Part shown: positions 24,213-36,330 of the stretch, piece after piece
Layout of the letters: every line of letters begins with the position of its first letter
Numbering within the stretch: the first letter of the stretch is position 1
DNA from: Cardiocondyla obscurior
Taxonomy: Eukaryota > Arthropoda > Insecta > Hymenoptera > Formicidae
Assembly: GCF_019399895.1 (NCBI RefSeq)
Contig: NC_091868.1
Span: 234,499 to 298,498, forward strand
Direction: 5' to 3'
DNA length: 64,000 bases
Notes under the pieces: generated by a model
Told to the model about the DNA's origin: nothing
Seen by the model: the letters and a program-made list of their open reading frames with translations, nothing else
Databases searched by the model: none
Position numbers and translations under genes: made by a program

Positions 24213-26775
24213 GTGAGCCAGGAGATCTTTCCCTCTTTTTTTTCGCCGACGTTGAGATCGCGAACGCGACCAGGAATACTTTTAGACTTGCGACCGCTAT
24301 CGCGAACGGTTCGATATCGACGGTGGCTAGATTTTCGACGTATTTGAATTACGACGACGTTCGTACGCAAAAACGATATTTATATTCACGAAGAACGTTA
24401 CGATCTCTTAGCGCAGGATTCGCCTTTCTTTACGCATTTGTGTAGAAAATTGCATTCGAAGGTATATTATTTCGAACAGTCTTGATCCAGTCAGGTCTAA
24501 GATTTGAAAGCTTTCAGAAAGTCTCGAACCAAGGCTTTTCCCGACAGAACTTGCTTTAAGAGTAGGTCGAAAGGCAGGCGGTGACACACTTGGTGAAGTC
24601 GCGTGACGAGATTCGCCGGATTAGAACGTAGTGCCGCGAAAGTTTCGAGGGCGATACTCGTGAACGATAATTCGCCGTCTAGTGATAGCGGGAGGGCTTT
24701 GATTTGATTTGGTGGAAGCGCTTGGTCAGCGCGATATTCAGAGTTGTTGATAGTTTATCGAGGCTTATCGCCTTGCGTTGAATAAATGCAACTTGAAGCA
24801 CAAGGAGGGGACGCAGCTCGTTTTTATATAACACGATCTGTCGCCTGACTTTGTTTAACTTTTTAAAAAGATCGGAGAACCTTATACCGCCCGTCAAGAA
24901 ATAAAATCAATTAAAATTCAGCCGACTCTCTCTCCCTCTCTCTTTTAAGAAAGCAAAATGTCTAAACAATATTTAATCGAAATCGGAGAAAATTTATTTA
25001 AATGTCATTTGATACTCGCAAGCTGAAACGATATATTTTAAGGTATGAGACTTTTATTGAGGGGAAGGGGAATAAAAGTTGATAAGGAGTTTAAGCCAGA
25101 TTTGCTCGATCGAATATCGTTAATTATGCTCACGGATCTCCGTCATCCGTCATCCAGGGACGAGGAAAAATCCTTGTCGGCACGTTTTCAAAGGGCGATG
25201 AATGTCGCTCGTAAGGACTCGAGTTTTCCGTGAATATTACTCATACCCGGGGTGATATACGATAGATGACATTCCTCGCGATATTTCAGCCGTCACTCCC
25301 GCGCCGCGCGAAATTGTTTCTGCGCTGCCACCGGCTCGATACCTGCTGCACCGCTATGGAAAACAAATAGCCACGAACCGGAGTAATCGCAACAAACTGT
25401 GCACCGTATCGTTCGTTCGTTATTTCGCTTCTCCTCTCGGATCAATAAGACTGCGTCAGGATTTGCACGGCACACTCTCGCCAATCGGCTCGAAATTCTC
25501 GCGATTGCCATCCGGTGATTTTAATCTCTTGCCAGCGTTATCCGCTTCTTGAACAGATGTTTCGCAGTTTTGCTTAATATCAGGCATTACGATGCAAGCT
25601 CATTTCATCACTCACATAGATGGTTCAAGGATCGCTGCGCGTCGAATGAAAATGGATATTGCAGAGCGCTTCGCGCAAAAGCGCCGCAAAATAACACATT
25701 TTAATATCGCATCAAAACGATAATTGTTTAAATTATCGGAAAAATAACTGCCCTTTGTGTGCATAAAATACTGTTACGTTAAAAGAATTTAATTTCGTAA
25801 AAGCTTTCTGTTTCACGCATGGAAGTAAGAATTAATTATGCTTTAAGCGGTGAAAAATGTTTTCCTTTCCTTTTGCACGTGCGTTTGATCAGTTTCTGCT
25901 CGATAAAGAGCGCTTATCCGGCAAAGTAATGATTGTGATTTCGTATTACGAGAAGAGTTAACACGCGCGCGGCTCGCGCTTAGTTTCCGAGTGCAAAAGG
26001 CGGTTTTCTCGTCGGCGTTACTATTAATGACTCGCGACATCTTTCAAAGTCGTTTGCGAGCCGTATCTCGCGGATAACGCGGCCGAAATACTCGGAGCGC
26101 GGAATTGGTGCGAGCGGCCATATAATCCAAAGTTACTCGCACGATAAGAGCTCTTGATCCGGGGCTCTCGAATTCTATGACACCGAATCCCCTAATTGAG
26201 TATCTCGTAATCTCCCGAACATCGTAGCCAGAACTCGATCGCGCCGCGCTCCAGGCTGACGGAGGCTCACGTCGAGATACCGTAAGAGATCGGATTGCTC
26301 CAAAAGAGATAATTGTGCCTCGCGTCGAGCAAACATTGCCGCGTCAATCTTAAAAAATAAAAAAATTCTCTTCGGGGTTTTAATATTATAATAAAAAAAA
26401 AAAAAAAAGGAACACGGATTTAAATAATTTATTTCAACACCAATAAATGTTTGTTTTACGTTATATTTTATTTAATTTTTAATATAACGTTATTCCCCGG
26501 GATTTTTTCTTTTTTTTTTTACTGTACATCAGCAGTATTTATACGTGTGATTCAGATTGGATTGTATTTTATAATTATATTTTCTACCGCGCACGCATGT
26601 AACTTCATTTCTATTTTCCCTTTATTTACTTTACACTACGGGAACTCGTAATTGGCGATCCCTACTGTTATTAGAAGGCGATATACGCTGCATACGAGAG
26701 TCGGTCGGCGAATTGAAAACAAGTTGACTTTATTTATATGACTGGCGTTTGAAAACTCTGACTGCGCTTCCGTCG

Positions 26776-27004
26776 ATGACTTCCGTCGTACGCGCCCGGA
26801 CGATTTGTCCACGGTTATTGGGAGCTCTGTTGCGAAATAATCACGTTTATTTCTCAGACGCGATACAGAGAGCGCTCTCACACTCTCCTTTGCGCGAACT
26901 CGCGCCGTTAAAAGCGCTCGTTCGACACGTACGGTATTCGCAAAAGTTACCTATCGCCGAATTATTTGCTGCCGCAAAACTTTTGCGGACTCTCGCACGA
27001 AGGC
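26776..27004 (+). other. Candidate first coding exon of an unrecognised nested gene
   Basis: ATG 26776 opens 76 codons (starts MTSVVRARTICPRLLGALL) and runs without a stop to a good donor GTAAGT at 27005, leaving phase 1. The C-terminal half is Ala/Leu/Arg-rich and could be helical (LPIAELFAAAKLLRTLARR). No domain was recognised, and no promoter or partner exon was identified. It lies within the presumed TMTC intron on the same strand. Confidence 0.2.
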
Positions 27005-28165
27005 GTAAGTTTCTGGTGTAACTAGCTATAAAGGATTAGTCGCGTTACCGGGTGTAATCTTGCTCGTTGCACGTGTCTCCCGCGGGATCGTGAGTGCCGG
27101 TCCGAAACACCTCTCTCGAGCTCGATAGTTTGCAAAGAGCGTTACCCTCGTAGGCTCGCGGGAATATTTATTTTTCGTAACTAATTAACAAGATTCGCGA
27201 TTTTTTTTCACAATTTCGGAACATTAATTTACGCTTCGATTTCAAATCGGTTATTTGAAAAAAAAGATTTTTTTTTTTTTAATTCAGGTTTCTAATTAAT
27301 TTTGTTTAAATCATCTAATATCATTCAACATAATTAGGTATTACGGACTTTAAAAAAAAAAAAATTCTACAGCCTTATTATTTTTATCTGTTTCGTTATC
27401 ACTTTTCCCGTCACTTTATACGAAATAATTTAGACGTACACAAAGTTCTAATGTAATTTACATAGAAATTAAATTAAAACGAGACGCCTGTCTAAAGCGA
27501 TAGGGAACAAGTCTAGCGGCGATAATATCCAAGTATCGCGTGACCGTCGTTATACTTTCTTCGCGTAAGGAGCATCCGCGCGGCTGCTGATTTGGCGCGG
27601 TTAATCAATCATTCTATTTAACTTATCGGCCGCACGAATCAACGTCGGCGTTATAAACATTTAGGCGCCGGGCTGCGCGTTGCGGGGGAGACGCGGGGAA
27701 GAGTCGCTCGCCATAAATTAAATTATTCCGGTTCGGGCGTCGGAAATCAACTGTGCCGACCGTTCCGTTGGAAACGCCCAGTACGATTAGTCCGATAATC
27801 GAGCGCTTAATTATGGAACGAATTTGGACAGTCAGAGAGACGGATAAATAGAAAGAGGAGAAAGGGCGGAAGAGAGAAAGAGAAAGGGAGCGAGCAAAGG
27901 GCGCGGGTATCGCGTTGGCTCCCGGCAGAGCCTTAAAGCTCGCGTAATAACGAAAAACGGTCGTGCGCTCACGCGAGCGCGCACATTAAGCCGAGATAAT
28001 TTTTCATCCATATCCGGCCCATTAGCGGCTACCTCGTTCGATGCGACCGCCGAGGCTAAAGCGGCCGATGCGCCTGCCGGTGGCGACCATAATCAAGTCG
28101 AGTCCGGTTATTAACGAGAGCCCCCGGCCGACTCTTCTCCATCCTCGTCCTTTTAGCCGGCCATT

Positions 28166-28222
28166 CTCTCTTCCTTGTCTCTCTCTCTCTCTCTTTCTCG
28201 CTCGCTCTCTTTCACTCATCCC
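28166..28222. repeat. (CT)n pyrimidine tract
   Basis: CTCT-rich run. A complementary GA-rich tract lies about 300 bp to the left (27836-27900). Confidence 0.8.
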
Positions 28223-30679
28223 TTTTCTCCCATCTCTTTGACGTGATCTAGCATAACTTTGGAAGCGACCCTGCTATCTTTGGCTCACTTTTGGCAACTC
28301 CACTTTACTTGTTTATTCGATCATCAAGTATTGATTTCACGCAGACTCGGCAGTCTCGATGATCGTTCGAATCGATTTTTACGTATAAATTTTAATAGCT
28401 CTGTTCTGCAACAACGCGCTGATACTCGTCTTTGTTTTGCGTTTGATTTACATTTCTAGCGCGCGGCGTGTATCGGATTTTCAGTCCGTACAATGCTTTA
28501 GAGATTTTAACGACGTGTACTTTGAATATCCTTCGCTTGACCGAAAGTAGAAAGGCACGACGCGCGAGAAAGACGTCTCCTGGAAGATTCCGGCTATTTT
28601 ATTCTGACCGTGGGTCTTGCGCGGAGTTTACCGTTGTCGTGAGTTTATTCCGTCCGCGCCGCCGCGCCTGAAACTCATAGGATAATAAAGGCCTCGTATT
28701 TTACTGCGACGCCCAGGCCACAATGGCCGTGCAAAGAATACGGGACATATTTATTCGGCTAGTTTTTTACTGGCGGCGCCAGGGACCGGGTCGGAAGCAA
28801 ACGAGAGAAAAGAGGACGAGCTGGGAATAGACAGGGGCCAGGGCGACGGAAGAAAAGCCGAAACGCGACCAAGTCGGATGGCGTCTCTTGGCACGTTTTG
28901 CCGCTTTAACAAATCGCGAGAAGAAAATATCTTACGCCGGTTAATAATATGCATGCGCGAATCCATACATGTTCTTACATACCTCCCAGCCGTTCGTCTT
29001 TTATCACTCGTAACGTTCCTCTTAATACAACGCGCTCTTAATTTTTTAATTAAGTTTTCGGATATATCTGACTTCCCAGTAGGCACGCACTAGTAGAAAA
29101 CCTTGTTACATAGTTTATAACCAAGCGGAATCTTTTACTACTGAGATGCAAATTAGAGACTTTCAAAGACATATTTCGGTATGCAGATGCGAAAATTTGG
29201 AATACACTACCGTTATGCATTGCAAACCTTCGCATCTCCATAACCCGGTTTTGATGGAAAATATTAGGTAGCAATTTTCCTATACTTTGTCCAAACGTAC
29301 ACGATCCTGCGACTCCGAAACTACTTATTAATTACTTACTTTCTTACTCGCTATATTTTATTTGTATCCGAGATACATAGTTTTTTTTTCATTTAAAATC
29401 TAGTCGTTGCGTCGTTATCTTTATTTTTATTTTATTTTTTTTTCCGTGCAAATATTTTATTCGTAATTTATTTTGAATGGAATCAATTTTTATTCTTAAC
29501 AAAAAATGTTCTATTCGCTTGGCAATTTTAAGAGATACAGTTCCTAAAACCGGAGAGACGTTTTCCTACGCCAGTTTTCGCGCGTTAGGCGGCTAATCTC
29601 GCACGTATATGTTCGCACGTAGACGCAGTAGACGCCGCCGATGCAGTTGCATCCCGGACGAGTTCGGAATAAGAAAAGTTGGCGGTCGAGGCTTAGCTTG
29701 TTCCGTTTCCGCCGGTGAATAATACCGCGGTATTCGGCGAAGGCACGCCTTCGGTCGCATGAAATGTAAAGCACGGCATTACTATTTCAGTCGGTGCGGT
29801 GCATTCGGACTTACTACGATGCACGGTTTCTCAGAGCGTGCGTAAATAATGGACGCGCTCCGGAACACGGTTGCGATGATAAAAGAAAAATTGTGCCAGT
29901 CCTGAGAGAAATGTGCGAGGCTACGTTCAGCATCTTCATTATGGAAACTAGCGGGAGCCGAATGATCGATCAGCGCAAAATATCAAATGATTGATCTGAC
30001 GAGCATTCGGCGAACTTACCTCGCATAAGTTATTAATGTTATAATTATTATGTATGCGCCAGGAATTTCACGCGCGCTTACCCGTTTTTTTTATTTTATA
30101 AATCTTTATTACAAATCCTGACTTTTCGACATTAATTAATGATGAAATATACGTATGAAACGTGTTTCTCACTTCTTTTTTTGCAGTAATTTTACCGTTA
30201 CATATCTTTTACATCATACGTATCTATAAAAATATTACATATTATATTATTACTCTAATAAGAGTGCAATTAAAAGCAAATATCTTTATTTTACTTGAAA
30301 ACAAAATTTCCTCTTTAACTTAATAATCGTTATTTTCGATTCATTATTGCCGACGGTAAGAAATTTGGCGTTATTTACTTCCGAAGAGTTTGACAGACAT
30401 CCATTAATCAGGACTTTGATTATACAAATTTAATCGTACTAAACGCCACTGGAGCAGCAACGTAAAAATTTTATATTTTATTCGGAAACTGCTAGAGTAT
30501 TTGTTTTATGTATTAATCGATCCTTTAAATATAGGTTTTGATCTTTATAATTGAAAACTGGCAGCACGTGCGCTAGTTAAGATATTATTTTTCTTTTACA
30601 TTAGAAGAAAAGGAAAGAGAAAGAGATAAATTTTAAATTAATATAGGTTAATGCTCGTAATACAATAAATGCGATTAGC

Positions 30680-30807
30680 GAGACGATTAGTTATGATTAT
30701 CACGTAAAACAGTTTAACATGGAACAGAATAATGAGACGATAATTTATGATTATTGTCACGTAAAACAGTCGAACATAAAACAGTCGAACGTAAAACAGG
30801 TTAATAT
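30680..30807. repeat. Degenerate tandem repeat with nested 15-bp unit
   Basis: A longer unit, GAGACGATTAGTTATGATTA and onward (30680-30720), recurs with a few changes at 30734-30777. Inside it a 15-bp unit AAAACAGTCGAACAT recurs at 30706, 30763, 30778 and 30793 (the last diverged), with a related GGAACAGAATAATGA at 30721. Because 15 is a multiple of three, a small ORF here (30719-30913) shows the peptide repeat VKQSNIKQSNVKQ. The frame ends in a T-rich tract encoding Phe and is probably not a gene. Confidence 0.7.
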
Positions 30808-31387
30808 GATTGAAATGGGTGCGGTCCAGGAAATTCTATTAAAGCGGGCGTTCGTTACCGGCAGGATTCGTAGAAATCAAAGTAAAATCTTTTCTTTTTT
30901 TTTATTTTTTTAAACTATTTCTTATTTTACTTCTATGTTACTTATGTAAAAATTTTTTTTTTTATATCCTCGCGTATTTCTTCGACGTGCACGAGATCCA
31001 TTAATAATATATTTTGAATTGTATTTCTCAATAAATTGTTTCGAGAGAAGCAGACTCGACTTTTAAGCGTATTTCGCGAGTAAGCACGTTCACGAGCACA
31101 GCTTTCATTTTAGGAGAAAGAATCGATGGAAATGTCCGCCAACAATTCTAACGCGCTCTGTCCTTCGGACTCGCACGCATTTTAATTTAAACAGAACAAA
31201 CCTTTCGCACGTGAAAATTTCCCTCGTTCGCGCTGTCAGCTGCGACTGACTACGCTTCTCCCAGGACAGATTCGTGACGAACGGGCTGTGATAGGCGTTC
31301 AGGAGAGGGACTCCGGATTGGAGGCGGAATTAAACCGTTGCCGGGTAGATTCTAAACGGCCACCAGAATGTACAGTGAAAAATGTTA

Positions 31388-31403
31388 CAACCTCGAAAGG
31401 TTG
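31388..31403. repeat. Short perfect hairpin with tetraloop
   Basis: CAACCT and AGGTTG flank CGAA. It lies 14 bp left of a run of ten G residues (31417-31426). Confidence 0.45.
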
Positions 31404-32956
31404 CTCTCGCAGATCTGGGGGGGGGGAAAAGACAGAGATAACGAAGATAAATCGATGAAAAATGGCGCTACCCTTTTTTGAATGTCAATACTTCGCTTCG
31501 GTGTTACGTCGCGTTCGCAGTCTTTCTTGCCGAGACAAAAGTGCCGAGGTCCGCTAACTCGAAAGGGGTATAATTAATTTTTGCCTGCTTTACCGTCGAC
31601 TTCGCTACAATTCGAGCATTGTTTGCAACGATATTGTAATCTCGAATCTGAAAAATGATAAACCTCCGGGATTTATGAATATAATATATCGATCCAACGC
31701 CACCTTCCTCCCCGCCGATGCAGCCAGACATCGCGGAAAGAGGATGGAACATTATAAATCCGGAATCCGCGTCAGTCACAGAACCGTACGGCCAGTTGCC
31801 GGGATAAAAATGACGAGCGGGCAAGCGCATGTCCTTTTCTGAATGGCAGGAGGGATCGAACAAAGAGATCGACGCACCGCTGGGAAGCGGAGCACCCGTA
31901 CCGGGCTTTACCAAAGCGCTGCATACGGACGTTGCACTCGGACGATTCGCTGTAGAAATTCTTGCAATTTTACTGCAACCGGGATATTTCTGCGCGCGCG
32001 ATATGGACTGTGTGCGTGTACCGGGACGTCCGCGAAATTCGGGGATGCCCGGTTGCGTTGAGCATTTATCCTGCGGGACCGGATGGGCATGGGATCGATG
32101 CACTTTATCGCGCCAGAAAGGCTGCAACTGCGCGGGAAAGATAGCGGAATGGAGATAGAGAGAGAAAGAGACAGGGAGAGATAATTTATGACTAGGCTCT
32201 CTTGGTCTTGATAGGACTTTGCCGCAGGAACGAGATACAATGCGCGACTGACACCGCGCTGCTGTAAAGATTGGAAAACGGTTAAAAACGAGAGCGACGT
32301 ACCCACGCGCACCCTGCTCGAGGTATAGTTAAAGGGGGTAGTATATCACCGGTTCTGGTGGCGAGGGACGGGAAGGGTGCGCGACGCCCGGTCGTCGGTG
32401 AATAAGGGCGCACTGTAATGGCGACACGATGCAGTAAATATCGCCGCGCGGATAGGGTGAATATATACCGGACGACGAGTGAGAAGTTGAGGCTTCTCGC
32501 GAGCGAGCATCTAACACGGCGCGAGAATTAATTGGCGATTTTTATTAGCGACGTAAAGACAAAACGAAACAAAGTAGATAAGAGCGACGACGAAGCGCGG
32601 AACAACGCATTCAAAGAAATGTCTTTAACAGGGAATTTATATAATTGAGACCGTTTCGTCTTTGTCGTCGCTTAAATCAACGGAGGGAATAAAAATATAT
32701 GTAGTCGATGTACGAATTGTGCTCCCTGTGGTTTTCGGCCAGACGCGTATAATAATTTTCAACAAGCAGATTATTTTTCTGTCGTGGTAAAACAATTCTA
32801 CATTATATCTTTTTTTTTTTTCTTTTTCTTTTTTTCTTTCTTTATTCCTCATTCAGAAATAACGCGCGAAAGAATACCTCGAAATGCAGAATTTGTTTGA
32901 GACGAATATGTGTCAAGTCTTCTCATGCGTCACGGAGGTAAAAGGGGGACACTCGC

Positions 32957-32983
32957 AAGCTCGGGTTTTAGCGAAGCGAGCTT
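32957..32983. repeat. Hairpin with 7-bp perfect stem
   Basis: AAGCTCG (32957-32963) and CGAGCTT (32977-32983) enclose a 13-nt loop. Confidence 0.5.
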
Positions 32984-33576
32984 CCTCGTGTGTATTGTCG
33001 AGTTTCACGAGTGAGTGGCATGCGCAGTATATATACGTTTATATGCATTAAAAAGGAACCCGAATATTTTCAAACGTTACTTGAGAGAAATATGACTTTT
33101 TAAAAAGGTTCTCGTTATTTTTCATTGTTTTAAAATAATAATAGAGTATACGAACAATAAAAAAATTCATATATTAACAGCTTCGGGTTAATAAAAAAAA
33201 AAAAGAAAAAAGAAATTTCGGTAGAAAGAAATTCTGCTCCGCGTATAATTAACGGCATCCTTATAACAGCATAAAATCAATTCGCGACAAACTGAGATTT
33301 TTTTTTTCTTAAGGAACAAGGATATTGCTGGCTTTCAATTAAATTGTATCCGACGCTACACCGATCGATTATATCAAAAGAATCCTCGGAACATAATACG
33401 GCTTTTTGTCTCTGTCTTTCTCTTTGGTGAAAAAATAAAGTATGAATAACATAGCCTCTACAGAGAATGGTAAACGACTATAACGATTATTAAAACTCCG
33501 TGCGTTTCTATTGAAGAGGCCATTCTGTTCAAGTGCTACACGAAATGCGCTGTAATCCGTTACAAAGGCGAATTCA

Positions 33577-33636
33577 GGGGGGGGAGGGAGAAAGAAAGAG
33601 ACAGAGAGAGAGAGAGAAAGACAGAGTGAGAGAGAA
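33577..33636. repeat. G-run and (GA)n purine tract
   Basis: GGGGGGGG followed by GGGAGAAAG and GA repeats, a 60-nt nearly pure purine strand that could form triplex DNA. Confidence 0.8.
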
Positions 33637-33941
33637 CGGGATGAGGATGAAAAGGGAGGAAATGTTTGCGGAGGGGTATGTACTTGTACGTTTAATCGGC
33701 TCATTACCTGCATCCCGAAGTCAGGTAAACCGCGACGGCACGCCGCTCGCGCGAGTGCAAAATTCTAACTACGCGATTATTGTTGCACGATGCGTGTATG
33801 CACGTCGTATGCCACCGTCGTCGATGCACCTCGAATTAGCCCGCCAGCGAACAAGCGTTGTATATACTCGTAACACGATGGCATCGACCGCGCAAAAGTA
33901 CGTTTAATTGTCCGTACAGAATTACGCAGTTGTAATTGCGG

Positions 33942-33980
33942 CATATATATATGTATATATATGTGTGTGTGTGTATATAT
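33942..33980. repeat. Compound (TA)n-(TG)n-(TA)n microsatellite
   Basis: TA repeats flank a GTGTGTGTGTGT core, giving alternating purine-pyrimidine sequence with Z-DNA and cruciform potential. Confidence 0.85.
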
Positions 33981-35739
33981 GCGCACCTTCGTAATATTTT
34001 CTTGTCACACGAGACACGCGGAGAAGAGTTGTAACATTGATGTTTAACATCGCAGCCGGGACTAAAGATCTTTGAAAGAACCATCGTTTCTTCCGGCAGA
34101 TGTAATTGGAAAAGTTTTTTTTTCTTTTTTCTTTTTCTCATTCAAAGAGCAACGCTCAAGAAGTCGTAAAGTTATAAAGTCCGAGTCGATTCTTGTCCAT
34201 CGATTTACATGCCACTAATTAATTTTTAATAAAAATCTAATAATAAAATTGTACGCGCGCAAGCTGGACAAATGAGTGCCCGTCTGATTATGCCAGGTTG
34301 TAATCGAGGACAATTTTCCTTTGAATATTATTCTAACACTTGATATTAATGCTGAATTATCCTTGACATTTTAATAATTACTATTTTCGAGGATTAGAAA
34401 AATTTACTCGGGAGCGGAATGCAACGAATGTTTTAGTAAGAATATCGTTTTTATCCTAAAAATCTTTCGCCATTTCATATAAATTCCACGTCACGTTTCA
34501 CATTTATAAGAAGCTTACACGATGCGGCTCCAATGGCTCGATCAAAATATCCGATTGTAGCGAAAAAGTCCGATGAAAAATATCGTATCGCCGAGGTGAT
34601 TTGCAAATGAACGCGATATTTGGCGCGATTTTGCGCGAAGCTACCGATAATAATCGCGGCAATGATTCGACGCCAGGTGGTATCTGCATCTAGCTTTTTT
34701 CGTGTCCTTTTTTTTTTTTTTTCTGCGGCATCAGCGCTCATCTGCGAATTGGAGCGAATCAACGAGTGGCACGCACAGCCATTTTTCTGCTCGTTTGCCG
34801 AATCGTCTGCCGCATCGTCGCAAAAAGTGACGCGAAATGAAACGGATTTCTGGCGTGGCTCTATAGGTTGCGATAACGGGCGCGATGCGCCGATTTATGT
34901 ATTTCGCGAGTATTTAACGCGATAAATACATATAATACAGAGGGATCAGCTTTATACAAATTCTCCGTAGCAGATTTCATTCTAAATCGGCAGAAATATT
35001 ACAGCGAAGGAATTAACGATATTTTAGTTTGCTTTTTACATCTTTTTGTAAATATTTCTTGTATAAATTATTGGACTTTGTAGCACGTATACGATTGTGT
35101 AAACTCGACGTTGCTAAATATCGTTGTTCAGTGAGATTTTTAAAAATATTTTTTCTGGACTTTTAATATTCATATGGACGTGGATAAATAACGCGATTAT
35201 TAGATGTGGGATTAAATTCTTGAAAAAAAAAAGTTTGACTCGGCTGACTTTAAAGAGGCAATGTGGATTCGTTATTCGGCGGCAAAAAGCTCAGTTGGCT
35301 GGCCAAGTTTATAGCCGGGCAAAAACTAACTCCAAATTGCTCAAAGAATCTATTATTAAAATTAAGGTCGGACGTTCCGAATAAAAGTTCTTGCGCCAGG
35401 GCTTCGATTAAAAACTAGGAAAAGCAAGGCGGAAGTCTGTGCTTTGAAATTAATTCAAAGAGATACATTCACCGTTTCCTCGAGACAGTATTTACCTTCG
35501 TAGCGGTGCTCACTCTATCCAAAGGAGCTCATGCTAATCACTCGTCGCGACGTTCTCGCTTTCTCCCCCGCGTTTTACACTGAGCAAACACTCTTCATTC
35601 CTATCCACGATGAACCACGTTTCTCGGTATGATGGCGGCCGTAGTGCCGGCGGCAACTAGCGCAGATAAACAGCGGATTCTTTCTTATCGCCTCGTGGCA
35701 GAGGGACCCTTTGCACAAGACAACAATGTTCAGCCGGTA

Positions 35740-36170
35740 GAGAAACGTCAGTCTTTCTCTCCCCTTCTCTCTTCCCCTCCCCCTCTTTCCGCCCGCTCTT
35801 CCGCCGCTTTTCCGTCATTTCCCCTCCCGGATTTCCCTCCGTTTCCCTTTGTCTCTTCTCCTCGCTGCCAAAGTCTCGCGAACTCCCTGACGTAGTTCTC
35901 TTCAGAAACTGGTTGCCTCGTCGAGCCATCGCGGTGCTCGCGATAGTCGGAAAGAGATAGGGAATTCGCGGATAGGACGGAAGCGACGCGTCGAGGAGCG
36001 ACGGCAAGGAAGACTCGCGGGGAGTCAAGCGGAATGGCAAATCCCGAAACAAACGGCGCGCAGTCTTTGCGAATCGAGCAAGCTTAGCAGTGGATTATCT
36101 TCGGCGTGTGTATATATAGTTCACCGTCGGGAAACGGAGAAAGAGAGGAGGAAAGAGAGGAAAGGGGTGA
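35740..36170. other. CT-rich and GA-rich tracts facing each other
   Basis: The + strand is pyrimidine-rich at 35755-35865 and purine-rich at 36129-36170. The core TCCGTTTCCC (about 35837) is complementary to GGGAAACGGA (about 36130), so the tracts could pair over about 280 bp. No gene is assigned. Confidence 0.4.
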
Positions 36171-36197
36171 ACTTCACCCGGATGCTGGATAACGTAC

Positions 36198-36330
36198 CTG
36201 TAAGAACCAAAACCGTGTTTCCTGACGGCGTATACGGCGCCGTTCTCTTTGTCAAGAGTGACGCCGCCGTGATTGACGCTGAATCGTACTTCTGATTTGG
36301 CGGAAGAGTCTAGGGGCGAATCGGTGTGTG
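36198..36330 (-). other. Candidate internal coding exon on the minus strand
   Basis: On the minus strand a long pyrimidine-rich tract (RC of about 36334-36420) ends TTTTCGAG (AG 36332-36331). A strong donor CAG|GTACGT ends the segment (GTACGT = RC of 36192-36197). The frame between them is open and contains SEVRFSVNHGGVTLDKENGA followed by VYAVRKHGFGSY. That loosely recalls a beta-sandwich or cadherin-type strand pattern, but I do not recognise a family. The + strand of the same piece is also open (contains KTVFPDGVYGAVLFVKSDAA) and ends at TGA, which weakens the strand call. Confidence 0.25.

Noticed and set aside
31504..32127. 207-codon minus-strand open frame overlapping a 109-codon + strand Cys-rich frame
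   Set aside because: Both strands are open over the same CpG-rich segment, which is typical of chance. No motif, signal peptide or splice structure was convincing.
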